Below are positions 36,136 to 44,119 of a stretch of 55,020 bases of DNA, in pieces (position 1 is the first letter of the stretch; the number at the start of each line of letters is the position of its first letter). The notes below the pieces were generated by a model that searched no databases, was not told the origin of the DNA, and saw only the letters and a program-made list of their open reading frames with translations. Made by a program: the position numbers and the translations under genes. This DNA comes from Lachnospiraceae bacterium. GTDB taxonomy: Bacteria > Bacillota_A > Clostridia > Lachnospirales > Lachnospiraceae. The DNA is taken from contig JAGBNT010000011.1 in NCBI GenBank assembly GCA_017634255.1, positions 1 to 55,020 of the forward strand, in the 5' to 3' direction.

Positions 36136-36784
36136 TTTTACAGGTATCTATTCCCTGGCAGATCCCTTTGACGGAGCTCCCCACCTGATCTTAGACTGTA
36201 CGGAGCTTTCGGGATGTACAATGTATGTGGACAGTGAGGCGGAGGACGCCATACGCTATAAGCTGTCTGAATGTCCTGTGGAGGGGATACATTTTCTGGA
36301 TAACGGCAATTACCATTATGTGACACGGTTCTTTCTGGAAAGGATCGTGTCACCCTTTTCTTTGCTCGTCTTTGATAAGCATACCGACGATCAGGAACCG
36401 GCGTTTGAGGGCTTAAGATCCTGCGGCTCCTGGATCAGGGACGCAAGGGCGGATATTGATAATCTGAAAGAGGTCATGCTGGTACAGGGAAGGGATATGA
36501 TAAGCGGAGCTTTGAGCGCCAGCCTGCCGGTATATGTTTCCATCGACCTGGATGTGCTCTCTGAAAGTGAGCTTAAGGTCAACTGGGATCAGGGGGAGCT
36601 CGGGCTCTCAGAGCTTTGCGATATATTGATTAAGCTGCTTAAAGACAGAGATATACTAGGAATCGATATCTGCGGAGGGTGTCTGCCCGGAGAGGACAGG
36701 TTCATAGAAGACAATAAACGGGTGTTTAACGAATTATATAAGGTTATTGAAAATCAGATTTTCCGGGAAGGACAGCTCCTTTAG
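36116..36784 (+). CDS. Arginase/ureohydrolase-fold protein, divergent
   Basis: A 222-residue protein (226 if started at 36104) with metal-ligand motifs of the arginase superfamily: an early His in NGNYHYVTR, FDKHTDD (DxHxD) and SIDLDVLSES (SxDxD). Classical arginases and agmatinases are about 300 residues and have GGDH and DP at the ends of these motifs, which are altered here, so the substrate is uncertain. It overlaps the aquaporin gene and its last 51 bases overlap the convergent PHP gene. Confidence 0.72.
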   Translation: MKKARIDFTGIYSLADPFDGAPHLILDCTELSGCTMYVDSEAEDAIRYKLSECPVEGIHFLDNGNYHYVTRFFLERIVSPFSLLVFDKHTDDQEPAFEGLRSCGSWIRDARADIDNLKEVMLVQGRDMISGALSASLPVYVSIDLDVLSESELKVNWDQGELGLSELCDILIKLLKDRDILGIDICGGCLPGEDRFIEDNKRVFNELYKVIENQIFREGQLL

Positions 36785-37417
36785 CAGCGCATCGCAGCAG
36801 GGTGTCTGTCCTATATTTGTCCTGCCGTGGGAATCCGAGCTTATAAGCACGGGATAGGAGTATTTAAGGCAGTATTCCAGCATTTTACGTGCATTTTTCA
36901 AGCCCCCTTTTCTGTAGGAGCCGGGAGCGAGCGAGACCTCGTTAAGCTCGGGAATACACTCGTTTTCCATACATTTCAGTATAAAGACCTCATAATTTAA
37001 GGGATAGCGGTCGTCGTCTGGATGACCTATAAAGCTCACATAGGGATTTCGCATTGCACCCTCATAGGCACGCATTGCATCTGACTGACACAGTGAGCGT
37101 ATATTCTGAGGATGGATGCTCGCGATCACATAATCGAGTCTGGAAAGAATGTGGTCGGGCAGATCCAGCCTGCCGTCTATGTTGAGGATGTTACATTCGG
37201 CGCCGTAGCGCAAAATAAGAGAGCCTCTGGAACGGGGAAGCTGCTTTGTCCCCAGGAAATAGGAAGGGGTGGCGGAGCCCAGGGTTTTAGGACCGTGCTC
37301 CGAGATTCCCAGTATCTTTAAGCCGCGGGAAGCCGCCTCATCTGCCATGTCGATGAGTCTGTCAGTTGTTCCGTGACCGCTTGCTATTGAATGTGTATGA
37401 ATATCTACTTTCAGCAT
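36734..37417 (-). CDS. PHP-domain phosphoesterase (YcdX-like)
   Basis: A 227-residue PHP family protein with metal-binding motifs DIHTHS near the start, ISEHGP at about 38, a Glu in GAECN, IASIHP, GHPDDD and the terminal SDSHG. Relatives are phosphatases with trinuclear metal centres; the substrate is unknown. Its 3' end overlaps that of the arginase-fold gene by 51 bases on the opposite strand. Confidence 0.85.
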   Translation of the reverse strand: MLKVDIHTHSIASGHGTTDRLIDMADEAASRGLKILGISEHGPKTLGSATPSYFLGTKQLPRSRGSLILRYGAECNILNIDGRLDLPDHILSRLDYVIASIHPQNIRSLCQSDAMRAYEGAMRNPYVSFIGHPDDDRYPLNYEVFILKCMENECIPELNEVSLAPGSYRKGGLKNARKMLEYCLKYSYPVLISSDSHGRTNIGQTPCCDALLKELSFPENLIFNNLI

Positions 37418-37652
37418 AAGTACATTATAAAGCTGCTTTCCAGAAAGTCAACAAAAAACCACACAAAGCAACAAAGCGCCCATCTCATGCCACATGATAC
37501 CACCATAAATAAAAGCGGGCGTTTAGTTGGCGATTTTGTGATGTAAATTCGACTTCACTGAACACAAAATCGCTGTAAACCTCGGGATTTTGCTTTGCAA
37601 AACCCTCGCGGGATAGCGGTATGCAAAAGATATTTTCAGAGTAAATATATCG
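37418..37652. other. Intergenic region upstream of the dehydratase promoter
   Basis: No gene is visible. Two hairpins stand out: GCGATTTTGTG (37530-37540) with CACAAAATCGC (37563-37573), extended by GTTTA/TAAAC, and GGGATTTTGC (37584-37593) with GCAAAACCC (37597-37605). They might be operators or mRNA structures of an upstream start. Confidence 0.55.
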
Positions 37653-37681
37653 TTGACAATCCACACGATTTAACTTAGAAT
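37653..37681 (+). promoter_or_regulatory. Promoter of the glycyl-radical dehydratase operon
   Basis: TTGACA (37653-37658) and TAGAAT (37676-37681) with a 17-base spacer. The predicted start is near 37688, giving a leader of about 220 bases. Confidence 0.8.
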
Positions 37682-37704
37682 ATAACGGAAAACCACAAAT
37701 ATAT

Positions 37705-37875
37705 ATTGACTATGTTAAAGGGCTGTCGCACTGCGACACCCCCATAGGATATTGAATTTCATTGGAAATTCAATATCCGTATTCGACCAGGCGACCTGTT
37801 TGCAGGTCGGCGTGTCTGGCGAAGCCAGATTTCCGAACGCATTTCCGATTTCGCGTTCGGAAAGTCATAGTCAAT
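37705..37875 (+). promoter_or_regulatory. Multi-hairpin junction in the dehydratase 5' UTR
   Basis: A closing stem ATTGACTATG (37705-37714) with CATAGTCAAT (37866-37875) encloses five perfect hairpins: 37724-37738 (6 bp), 37747-37778 (13 bp), 37792-37809 (7 bp), 37815-37829 (6 bp) and 37831-37862 (10 bp). Only about 33 bases separate the structure from the ATG. It does not match a riboswitch class that I recognise. Confidence 0.7.
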
Positions 37876-37908
37876 CCCATACAATATAAAATTTTTCAGG
37901 AGGAATAT

Positions 37909-40443
37909 ATGGCTGCTAGATTTAATTCAACACCCACAAATAAATCGGACAGGATCACAAGGCTGGTTGAGAATCTTTATCGTAAGATGCCCGAGATAGA
38001 GGCAGCAAGAGCCATTCTCATTACGGAATCATATAAGCAGACTGAAAATGAGCCCATGGTAATGAGAAGAGCTCATGCCTTTGAACATATTTTAAAGAAT
38101 ATTCCGATAATAATAAGGGATGAGGAGCTTATAGTAGGCTCCACGACGATAGCTCCCAGGGGCCGTCAGACCTATCCCGAGTTTTCTTATGAGTGGCTCG
38201 AGCCCGAATTTGATACCGTAGCTACAAGGGAGGCTGATCCTTTCTATATATCCGAGGAGACAAAGAAGGCTCTCTTAAAGGTTCATCCCTATTGGAAGGG
38301 CAGGACAAATTCCGATCTTGCACTAAGTTATATGTCGCCGGAGACCAAAAAGGCCATAGAGCATAACGTATTTACACCCGGAAATTATTTCTACAACGGT
38401 GTAGGTCATCTGACTGTGCATTATGACAAGGTTTTAAACATAGGCTTCGAAGGAATAATAAGGGAAATAGACGAAAGACTGGAAAAGATGAAACCGGGAG
38501 ACCAGTATTATGCCCGTAAGCACACCCTCCTTGAGGCTATGAAGATAAGCTGTCTGGCTGTAATCGGCTACGCGGAGCGCTACAGCGCCCTTGCTGAGAA
38601 GCTCGCAAGGGAGACTAACGACGCAAAACGCAAGGATGAGCTTTTGCAGATCGCTAATAATTGCAGGAACGTTCCCCGCCGCGGAGCGACAAGCTTTTAT
38701 GAGGCATGCCAGAGCTTCTGGTTTGTGCAGCAGCTCATACAGCTTGAATCGAGCGGACATTCCATCTCGCCGGGACGTTTCGATCAGTATATGTATCCTT
38801 TTTACAAGGCGGACATGGATGCCGGAAGGATATCCCGGGATCAGGCTCAGGAATATATAGACTGCATATGGGTAAAGTTAAACGACTTAAATAAGTGCAG
38901 GGATGCCGAGAGCGCCAAGGGCTTTGCGGGTTACAGCCTTTTCCAGAATCTTATCGTGGGCGGACAGACTGTGGACGGCAAGGACGCGACCAACGACCTT
39001 TCCTTCATGTGCATATGGGCGTCCCACCACGTATTCCTTCCGATGCCTTCGCTTTCGATAAGGGTTTGGAATCTTTCGCCTCAGGAGCTTTTGATAGAGG
39101 CGGCAAGGCTTACCAGAACCGGAATAGGTCTTCCCGCATATTATAACGATGAGGTCATCATTCCTTCCATGATGAACCGCGGCATATCCCTGGAGGATGC
39201 CCGGGACTACGGGATAATCGGCTGTGTGGAGCCCGCCAAGATGGGTAAGGAGATGGGCTGGCACGATGCTGCCTTCTTTAACATGCTGCGTCCTCTTGAA
39301 TTTGTATTTTCAAACGGTATGGACAAGGGAGAGCAGGTTTCCGTACGTACCGGAGAGCTGGAGGATTTTAAGACCTTTGAGGACTTCTGGAATGCATATA
39401 AAAAGCAGATGGAATACCAGATATCCCTGCTTGTAAATGCCGACAACGCGATAGACCAGGCCCATGCCGAGAGAGTTCCGCTGCCCTGGCTTTCATGTAT
39501 GGTGGATGACTGCATGGACAGAGGGCTTACCACTGAGCAGGGCGGAGCCGTTTACAATTTCACAGGTCCCCAGGGCTTTGGAATAGCGAATGCCGCCGAT
39601 GCCCTTAACTGCATAAAGACTCTTGTTTACGACCAGCATAAGCTTACGCTTCAGGAATATAAAAAGGCAATGGCTCTGAATTTCGGAAAGGGCTTTGACG
39701 AGATAACCATAAAGGATATGACCTTAAATATCGTAGGTGAAATGCAAAAGGCAGGTCAGAGCGTATCGCAGAGCGATATAGCCCGGATAGTTGACAGCAT
39801 CAGAACGACCGAGCTGCCGGCTGCCGATAAGAACTGGTGCGAGCAGCTCTTAAGCTGGATAGAAGAGGTTCCCAAGTACGGAAATGACATTCCGGAGGTG
39901 GATGAGCTCGCAAGAGAAGTGGCTTACCTCTATACGAAGCCTCTTGAAACCTATAGGAATCCCAGAGGAGGACAGTTCCAGGCAGGACTTTACCCTGTAT
40001 CGGCAAATGTGCCCCTTGGAACGCAGACAGGAGCAACTCCGGACGGCAGGCTTGCACACACGCCGATTGCTGACGGTATCGGACCTGCCCAGGGAAGAGA
40101 TACGAAGGGACCTACGGCTACCTGTAATTCGGTTGCAAGAATAGATCACGGTATTGCTTCAAACGGAACCCTCTTTAACCAGAAATTCCATCCGTCGGCT
40201 CTTTCAGGAGAGAAGGGCTTAAATGACTTTGCAAATCTGATACGTACCTTCTTTGATGAGAAGGGTATGCATATGCAGTTTAATGTTGTAGATAAGGAGA
40301 CTCTTCTGGATGCGCAGAAGAATCCCGATAAATACCGCCACCTGGTTGTCAGGGTTGCGGGATATTCCGCACTGTTCACAACGCTTTCGAAGTCTCTTCA
40401 GGATGACATCATAAGCCGTACCGAACAGGGATTAGATGCATAG
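37909..40443 (+). CDS. B12-independent propanediol dehydratase (glycyl radical enzyme)
   Basis: An 844-residue glycyl radical enzyme. The catalytic thiol is Cys439 in GCVEPAKMG with Glu441, and the glycyl radical site is Gly818 in RVAGYSALF. The GCVEP and WHDAAFFN blocks match diol dehydratases (1,2-propanediol or glycerol) rather than pyruvate formate-lyase or choline lyase. It converts 1,2-propanediol to propanal in the BMC lumen. The start at 37909 follows a perfect AGGAGG; the frame is open upstream through the leader but those residues are unrelated to the family. Next gene, 14 bases on, is its activase. Confidence 0.93.
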   Translation: MAARFNSTPTNKSDRITRLVENLYRKMPEIEAARAILITESYKQTENEPMVMRRAHAFEHILKNIPIIIRDEELIVGSTTIAPRGRQTYPEFSYEWLEPEFDTVATREADPFYISEETKKALLKVHPYWKGRTNSDLALSYMSPETKKAIEHNVFTPGNYFYNGVGHLTVHYDKVLNIGFEGIIREIDERLEKMKPGDQYYARKHTLLEAMKISCLAVIGYAERYSALAEKLARETNDAKRKDELLQIANNCRNVPRRGATSFYEACQSFWFVQQLIQLESSGHSISPGRFDQYMYPFYKADMDAGRISRDQAQEYIDCIWVKLNDLNKCRDAESAKGFAGYSLFQNLIVGGQTVDGKDATNDLSFMCIWASHHVFLPMPSLSIRVWNLSPQELLIEAARLTRTGIGLPAYYNDEVIIPSMMNRGISLEDARDYGIIGCVEPAKMGKEMGWHDAAFFNMLRPLEFVFSNGMDKGEQVSVRTGELEDFKTFEDFWNAYKKQMEYQISLLVNADNAIDQAHAERVPLPWLSCMVDDCMDRGLTTEQGGAVYNFTGPQGFGIANAADALNCIKTLVYDQHKLTLQEYKKAMALNFGKGFDEITIKDMTLNIVGEMQKAGQSVSQSDIARIVDSIRTTELPAADKNWCEQLLSWIEEVPKYGNDIPEVDELAREVAYLYTKPLETYRNPRGGQFQAGLYPVSANVPLGTQTGATPDGRLAHTPIADGIGPAQGRDTKGPTATCNSVARIDHGIASNGTLFNQKFHPSALSGEKGLNDFANLIRTFFDEKGMHMQFNVVDKETLLDAQKNPDKYRHLVVRVAGYSALFTTLSKSLQDDIISRTEQGLDA

Positions 40444-40457
40444 CTCGAGGTAGATGA

Positions 40458-41249
40458 ATGGACTATCTTGAAACCAGAGGAAGAATTTTCGATATACAGA
40501 GATATTCGGTACATGACGGAATAGGAATACGTACCATAGTTTTCCTTAAAGGCTGCGTTTTGCGCTGCCGCTGGTGCTGCAATCCCGAGTCTCAGCATTA
40601 TGAGATAGAGACCATGCGCACTGTGGACGGCAAGGTAAAGACCGTAGGAGAGGATGTTTCGGTCCGGGAGGTCATGGAGACCGTAGAGATGGACAGGCGC
40701 TTTTACTGGCGCTCAAAAGGCGGGCTGACGCTTTCGGGCGGGGAATGTACCCTTCAGGCGGATTTTTCGAGGGATCTTCTCCATGCTGCCAAGGACGCCG
40801 GTTTTTCCACGGCTATCGAGAGCATGGCTTGCTGCGATTACGAGAAGATAGATGCGCTGCTGCCCTATCTCGATACCTACCTTTGCGACATAAAGCATAT
40901 CAATGCGGATAAGCACAAGGAATTTTGCGGCAGGGACAACCTCCTTATGCTGGACAATATTACGAGGATCGCCCAGGAGGGCAGGTGTGAGCTCGTCATC
41001 CGTACACCGGTTATCCCCACCTTTAACGATACTCCGGAGGAGATAAGGGGCATAGCGGAGTTTGCTTCGAAGCTGCCCGGTGTAAGACAGATGCACATAC
41101 TTCCTTATCACAGGCTGGGTTATGACAAATATATAGGTCTCGGACGGGACTATCCGATGGGAGAACTGAAAACGCCCGAAAGGGAGCGGATGCTTGAGCT
41201 TAAGAGGCAGGTCGAGGCTGCTGGACTTATTTGTATAATAGGTGGATAA
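40458..41249 (+). CDS. Glycyl-radical enzyme activase (radical SAM)
   Basis: A 263-residue radical SAM enzyme with the cluster motif GCVLRCRWC (CxxxCxxC). It abstracts H from Gly818 of the dehydratase using SAM. The auxiliary ferredoxin-like insert with two extra 4Fe-4S clusters, common in activases of this group, is absent: after CCNPE no further CxxC follows, so it resembles the minimal pyruvate formate-lyase activase layout. GGAATT near the start matches RGRIFDIQRYSVHDGIG, the family N-terminus. Confidence 0.93.
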   Translation: MDYLETRGRIFDIQRYSVHDGIGIRTIVFLKGCVLRCRWCCNPESQHYEIETMRTVDGKVKTVGEDVSVREVMETVEMDRRFYWRSKGGLTLSGGECTLQADFSRDLLHAAKDAGFSTAIESMACCDYEKIDALLPYLDTYLCDIKHINADKHKEFCGRDNLLMLDNITRIAQEGRCELVIRTPVIPTFNDTPEEIRGIAEFASKLPGVRQMHILPYHRLGYDKYIGLGRDYPMGELKTPERERMLELKRQVEAAGLICIIGG

Positions 41250-41252
41250 GAC

Positions 41253-41612
41253 GTGGAATTTCAGAATAAACAGAGGATAGTACAGGAGTTGGTTCCCGGG
41301 CGTCAGGTTACTCTCGCCCATATTATAGCCAATCCGGATAAGACTCTTTATTATAAGCTGGGGCTGGACCCCGCAGTGGAGATCGAAAAGTCAGCCATAG
41401 GCATAATGACGGTTTCCCCGGCGGAGACTGCAATAATCATGGGAGATATCGCCATAAAGAGCGCAGGAGTCGAGCTTGGCTTTGTAGACAGGTTCAGCGG
41501 GTCTCTGATAGTGACGGGCACTGTTTCGGAGGTGGAGGCTGCCACTACGGCAATTCTGTACTATGTTCAGAATACTCTGGGGTATGAGATCTGCCCCATC
41601 ACCCGGACATGA
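41253..41612 (+). CDS. BMC shell protein, EutS/PduU-like (permuted BMC-H)
   Basis: A 119-residue circularly permuted BMC-domain protein, GTG start after AGGTGG. The N-terminal strand (RIVQELVPGRQVTLAHIIANP) and the AIGIMTVSPAETAIIMGD block are typical of EutS/PduU, which form hexamers with a beta barrel over the pore. It overlaps the PduV-like GTPase by 4 bases. Confidence 0.9.
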   Translation: MEFQNKQRIVQELVPGRQVTLAHIIANPDKTLYYKLGLDPAVEIEKSAIGIMTVSPAETAIIMGDIAIKSAGVELGFVDRFSGSLIVTGTVSEVEAATTAILYYVQNTLGYEICPITRT

Positions 41613-42031
41613 AGAAAATAATCCTTATGGGTCGTTCGGAGGCAGGAAAGACCACTCTGACCCAGGCGCTCAGGGGAAAGAGCATCCATTACCATAAGAC
41701 CCAGTACATTAACAATCATGATTTTATAATCGATACTCCAGGAGAATATGCACAGACAGCCAGACTCGGCAGAGCTCTGGCTCTTTATACTTATGAAGCG
41801 GATATCGTTGGACTCATACTTTCCGCAACGGAGCCCTATTCGCTGTACCCGCCCTGTGTGACCAGCCAGTGCAACAGGGAGGTTATAGGTATAGTGACTA
41901 AGATAGATGCTGCAGGAGCGGATGCAAAGCGCGCAGAGCGGTGGCTTACCCTTGCAGGCTGCAAAAAGATATTTTATGTGGATTCAAGGCATAATCAGGG
42001 AATAAAAGAGATATTGGAGTACCTTAAATGA
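41609..42031 (+). CDS. EutP/PduV-like GTPase
   Basis: A 140-residue small P-loop protein with GRSEAGKTTLTQAL, DTPGEYAQ and TKIDAAG (a variant NKxD). EutP/PduV proteins associate with BMC shells, probably with the EutS/PduU component encoded just before. Function in detail is unknown. It overlaps both neighbours by 4 bases. Confidence 0.9.
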   Translation: MKKIILMGRSEAGKTTLTQALRGKSIHYHKTQYINNHDFIIDTPGEYAQTARLGRALALYTYEADIVGLILSATEPYSLYPPCVTSQCNREVIGIVTKIDAAGADAKRAERWLTLAGCKKIFYVDSRHNQGIKEILEYLK

Positions 42032-42957
42032 TGGAATTATTAAAGGATCTTGTACTGCTGGTGGCAGGCTTCGTTTTACTGATAAAGGGAGCCGACATTT
42101 TTGTGGACGGGGCATCGAACCTCGCAAAACGCTTCGGGGTTCCGGAGATAATAATAGGGCTTACGATAGTAGCCATGGGGACCTCGGCGCCGGAGACGGC
42201 TGTAAGCATCGCCGCTGCAGCCAAGGGTAATGCAGATATTTCCATAGGAAATGTCCTGGGAAGCAATATAATGAATATACTTGTGATCCTCGGAGTGGCA
42301 TGTACTATAACCGCCATAGCCGTAGGAAAGAGTACCATAAGGTATGAGATGCCTTTCATGGTGGCTGTGACTGTTGTATTTATGCTCTTGGGGCTGGACG
42401 GAGTGATGTCCCGCCTGGACGGAGCCATATTATGGGTTCTTTTCATAGCCTATCTTGCGTATATGATAATAATGGCAAAGCGCTCAGATTCGTCGGAAAG
42501 CTCGAGCGGAGAGAAGAAGCCCTTCTGGAAGATAGCGCTGTTTATAGTGCTGGGTATGGGGATGATAGTGCTGGGAAGTAATTTCTCTGTGGACGGTGCC
42601 AGCGGAATAGCCAGGATCTTCGGAATGAGCGAACGTTTCATAGGTCTTACCATAGTAGCTCTCGGGACTTCCCTGCCCGAGCTTGTCACCTCCTGTATGG
42701 CGGCAAAGAAGGGCAATGCGGATATCGCCATCGGGAATATAGTGGGAAGCAATATCTTTAATATATTGTTTGTTATCGGCACAGCCTCCTTGATCGTACC
42801 TATAAATTTCGCGGTCAATTTCCGCTTTGATGCGATTATCGCCATAGGAGCTGCGGTACTTCTGCTCCTTTGCTCACTAAAGGGAAAGCTTAAAAGAGTA
42901 CACGGTCTTATAATGCTTTTGTGCTATGCGGCATATTTTGTTTATATCATGCTTTGA
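42028..42957 (+). CDS. Calcium/sodium antiporter, CaCA family (YrbG-like)
   Basis: A 309-residue membrane protein made of two inverted repeats, each with the alpha-repeat signature: GTSAPETAVSIAAAAKGNADISIGN, and GTSLPELVTSCMAAKKGN later on. About 10 membrane segments. Bacterial YrbG-type proteins exchange Na+ or H+ for Ca2+ or K+. It overlaps the PduV-like gene by 4 bases (ATGA), so it is translated with BMC genes, which is not a standard part of such loci. Confidence 0.9.
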   Translation: MMELLKDLVLLVAGFVLLIKGADIFVDGASNLAKRFGVPEIIIGLTIVAMGTSAPETAVSIAAAAKGNADISIGNVLGSNIMNILVILGVACTITAIAVGKSTIRYEMPFMVAVTVVFMLLGLDGVMSRLDGAILWVLFIAYLAYMIIMAKRSDSSESSSGEKKPFWKIALFIVLGMGMIVLGSNFSVDGASGIARIFGMSERFIGLTIVALGTSLPELVTSCMAAKKGNADIAIGNIVGSNIFNILFVIGTASLIVPINFAVNFRFDAIIAIGAAVLLLLCSLKGKLKRVHGLIMLLCYAAYFVYIML

Positions 42958-43026
42958 CGGCATGTTCATGTCATGAGTGCGGGAGGAACGCCCGTGGAAG
43001 CCGGTGCTTCGGGCTGTGTTTAATAG

Positions 43027-43044
43027 TTGCGGTAATTACTGCAA
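43027..43044. promoter_or_regulatory. 18-bp near-palindrome, possible operator
   Basis: TTGCGGTAATTACTGCAA is symmetric at 16 of 18 positions. It lies about 60 bases before the -35 box of the aldolase promoter. The factor is unknown; the DeoR-family protein at 51420 is a candidate. The flanking region 42958-43085 has no gene. Confidence 0.45.
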
Positions 43045-43085
43045 ATCCCACAAAATAATCCATTTTATTATCCGATAAAAAGCTC

Positions 43086-43123
43086 AAAAACCACATCTAA
43101 TTTGTTGACGGATGTGGTTTTTT
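43086..43123 (+). terminator. Intrinsic terminator after the antiporter gene
   Basis: CCACATC (43091-43097) pairs with GATGTGG (43111-43117), flanked by AAAAA and TTTTTT, loop of 13 bases. The loop and 3' arm also carry promoter sequence. Confidence 0.9.
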
Positions 43124-43133
43124 GTTGTATACT
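43105..43133 (+). promoter_or_regulatory. Promoter of the aldolase-to-shell operon, overlapping a terminator
   Basis: TTGACG (43105-43110) and TATACT (43128-43133) with 17-base spacing; the -35 box lies in the terminator loop. The leader of about 150 bases contains a bulged hairpin around CCGTACGACAG/CTGTCTCGTGCACGG. Confidence 0.7.
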
Positions 43134-43187
43134 TCTTGAAAATACAACAAAAATCCACGAGTCGTTTGAGTTTTAACGAAGTTTATT

Positions 43188-43202
43188 TTGAAAGCGCTGA
43201 CT
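43188..43202 (+). promoter_or_regulatory. Possible catabolite response element (cre)
   Basis: TTGAAAGCGCTGACT fits the CcpA consensus WTGNAARCGNWWWCA at 13 of 15 positions. It lies about 50 bases after the predicted start, a position typical of roadblock repression. Confidence 0.45.
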
Positions 43203-43290
43203 AGGCGTTTTCCGTACGACAGGCTGTCTCGTGCACGGCAGCTAGTGTGGGAAAAGTGGTAATAAGAATTTATCAGGAGGAAACTAAACA

Positions 43291-44109
43291 ATGCAGAATG
43301 AATTTGAGATCAAAAAACAGATCTGCGAGATCGGAAAGAGGATCTACAACAGGAACATGGTTGCAGCCAATGACGGAAACATCTCCGTAAAGCTCAACGA
43401 CCATGAATTTCTCTGCACACCCACTGGTGTATCAAAGGGCTTCATGACTCCCGAGTACATCTGTAAGGTAAACGAGAAGGGCGAGGTTATCCAGGCAAAT
43501 GCCGGCTTCAGACCCTCATCCGAGATCAAGATGCACATGAGGGTTTATGAGAAGAGACCCGACGTAGGTGCTGTAGTTCATGCTCATCCTACCTTTGCTA
43601 CGGCTTTCGCCATAGCAGGAATACCTCTTACACAGCCCATCATGCCCGAGGCAGTTATCTCTCTTGGCTGCGTTCCCATCGCAAAGTACGGAACGCCTTC
43701 CACAATGGAGATCCCGGATGCGGTAGAGGAGTATCTCCCCTATTTCGATGCAGTGCTTCTGGAGAGCCACGGTGCTCTTACATGGAGCGTTGACCTTACG
43801 GCAGCTTATTACAAAATGGAGTCTGTGGAATTTTATGCAGAGCTTCTTTACAAGGCTAAGCAGTTGGGCGGAGCAAAGGAATTTGACAATGCCACAGTTC
43901 AGAGACTCTATGAGATCAGGAGAAAGATGGGTCTTCCCGGAAAGCACCCCGCAAATCTCTGCCAGAACAAGGGCGGCATGAACTGCCACAACTGCGGCGG
44001 AAACTGCGGAGAGCACTCGGGTTCAATAACCTCTCCCGGAGGAGCTCAGGGAAATGAGGCGCTGGTTGCACAGATAACCAAAAAAGTAATGGAACAGATG
44101 GGACTGTAA
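43291..44109 (+). CDS. Class II aldolase (fuculose/rhamnulose-1-phosphate) with encapsulation tail
   Basis: A 272-residue class II aldolase. Catalytic-domain motifs: ANDGNISVKL, zinc ligands in VVHAHPTFATAF and ESHGALTW. It should split rhamnulose-1-phosphate or fuculose-1-phosphate to DHAP and lactaldehyde. After about residue 215 comes a linker with four cysteines (224, 232, 235, 239) and a Ser/Gly stretch, then an amphipathic helix NEALVAQITKKVMEQMGL, which looks like a BMC encapsulation peptide. A perfect CAGGAGG site precedes the ATG. Followed after 10 bases by pduP. Confidence 0.9.
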   Translation: MQNEFEIKKQICEIGKRIYNRNMVAANDGNISVKLNDHEFLCTPTGVSKGFMTPEYICKVNEKGEVIQANAGFRPSSEIKMHMRVYEKRPDVGAVVHAHPTFATAFAIAGIPLTQPIMPEAVISLGCVPIAKYGTPSTMEIPDAVEEYLPYFDAVLLESHGALTWSVDLTAAYYKMESVEFYAELLYKAKQLGGAKEFDNATVQRLYEIRRKMGLPGKHPANLCQNKGGMNCHNCGGNCGEHSGSITSPGGAQGNEALVAQITKKVMEQMGL

Positions 44110-44119
44110 GGAGAAAAAT

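Noticed and set aside
37762..37908. N-terminal extension of the dehydratase
   Set aside because: The frame is open by chance through the hairpin-rich leader; family N-terminus and a perfect AGGAGG fix the start at 37909.
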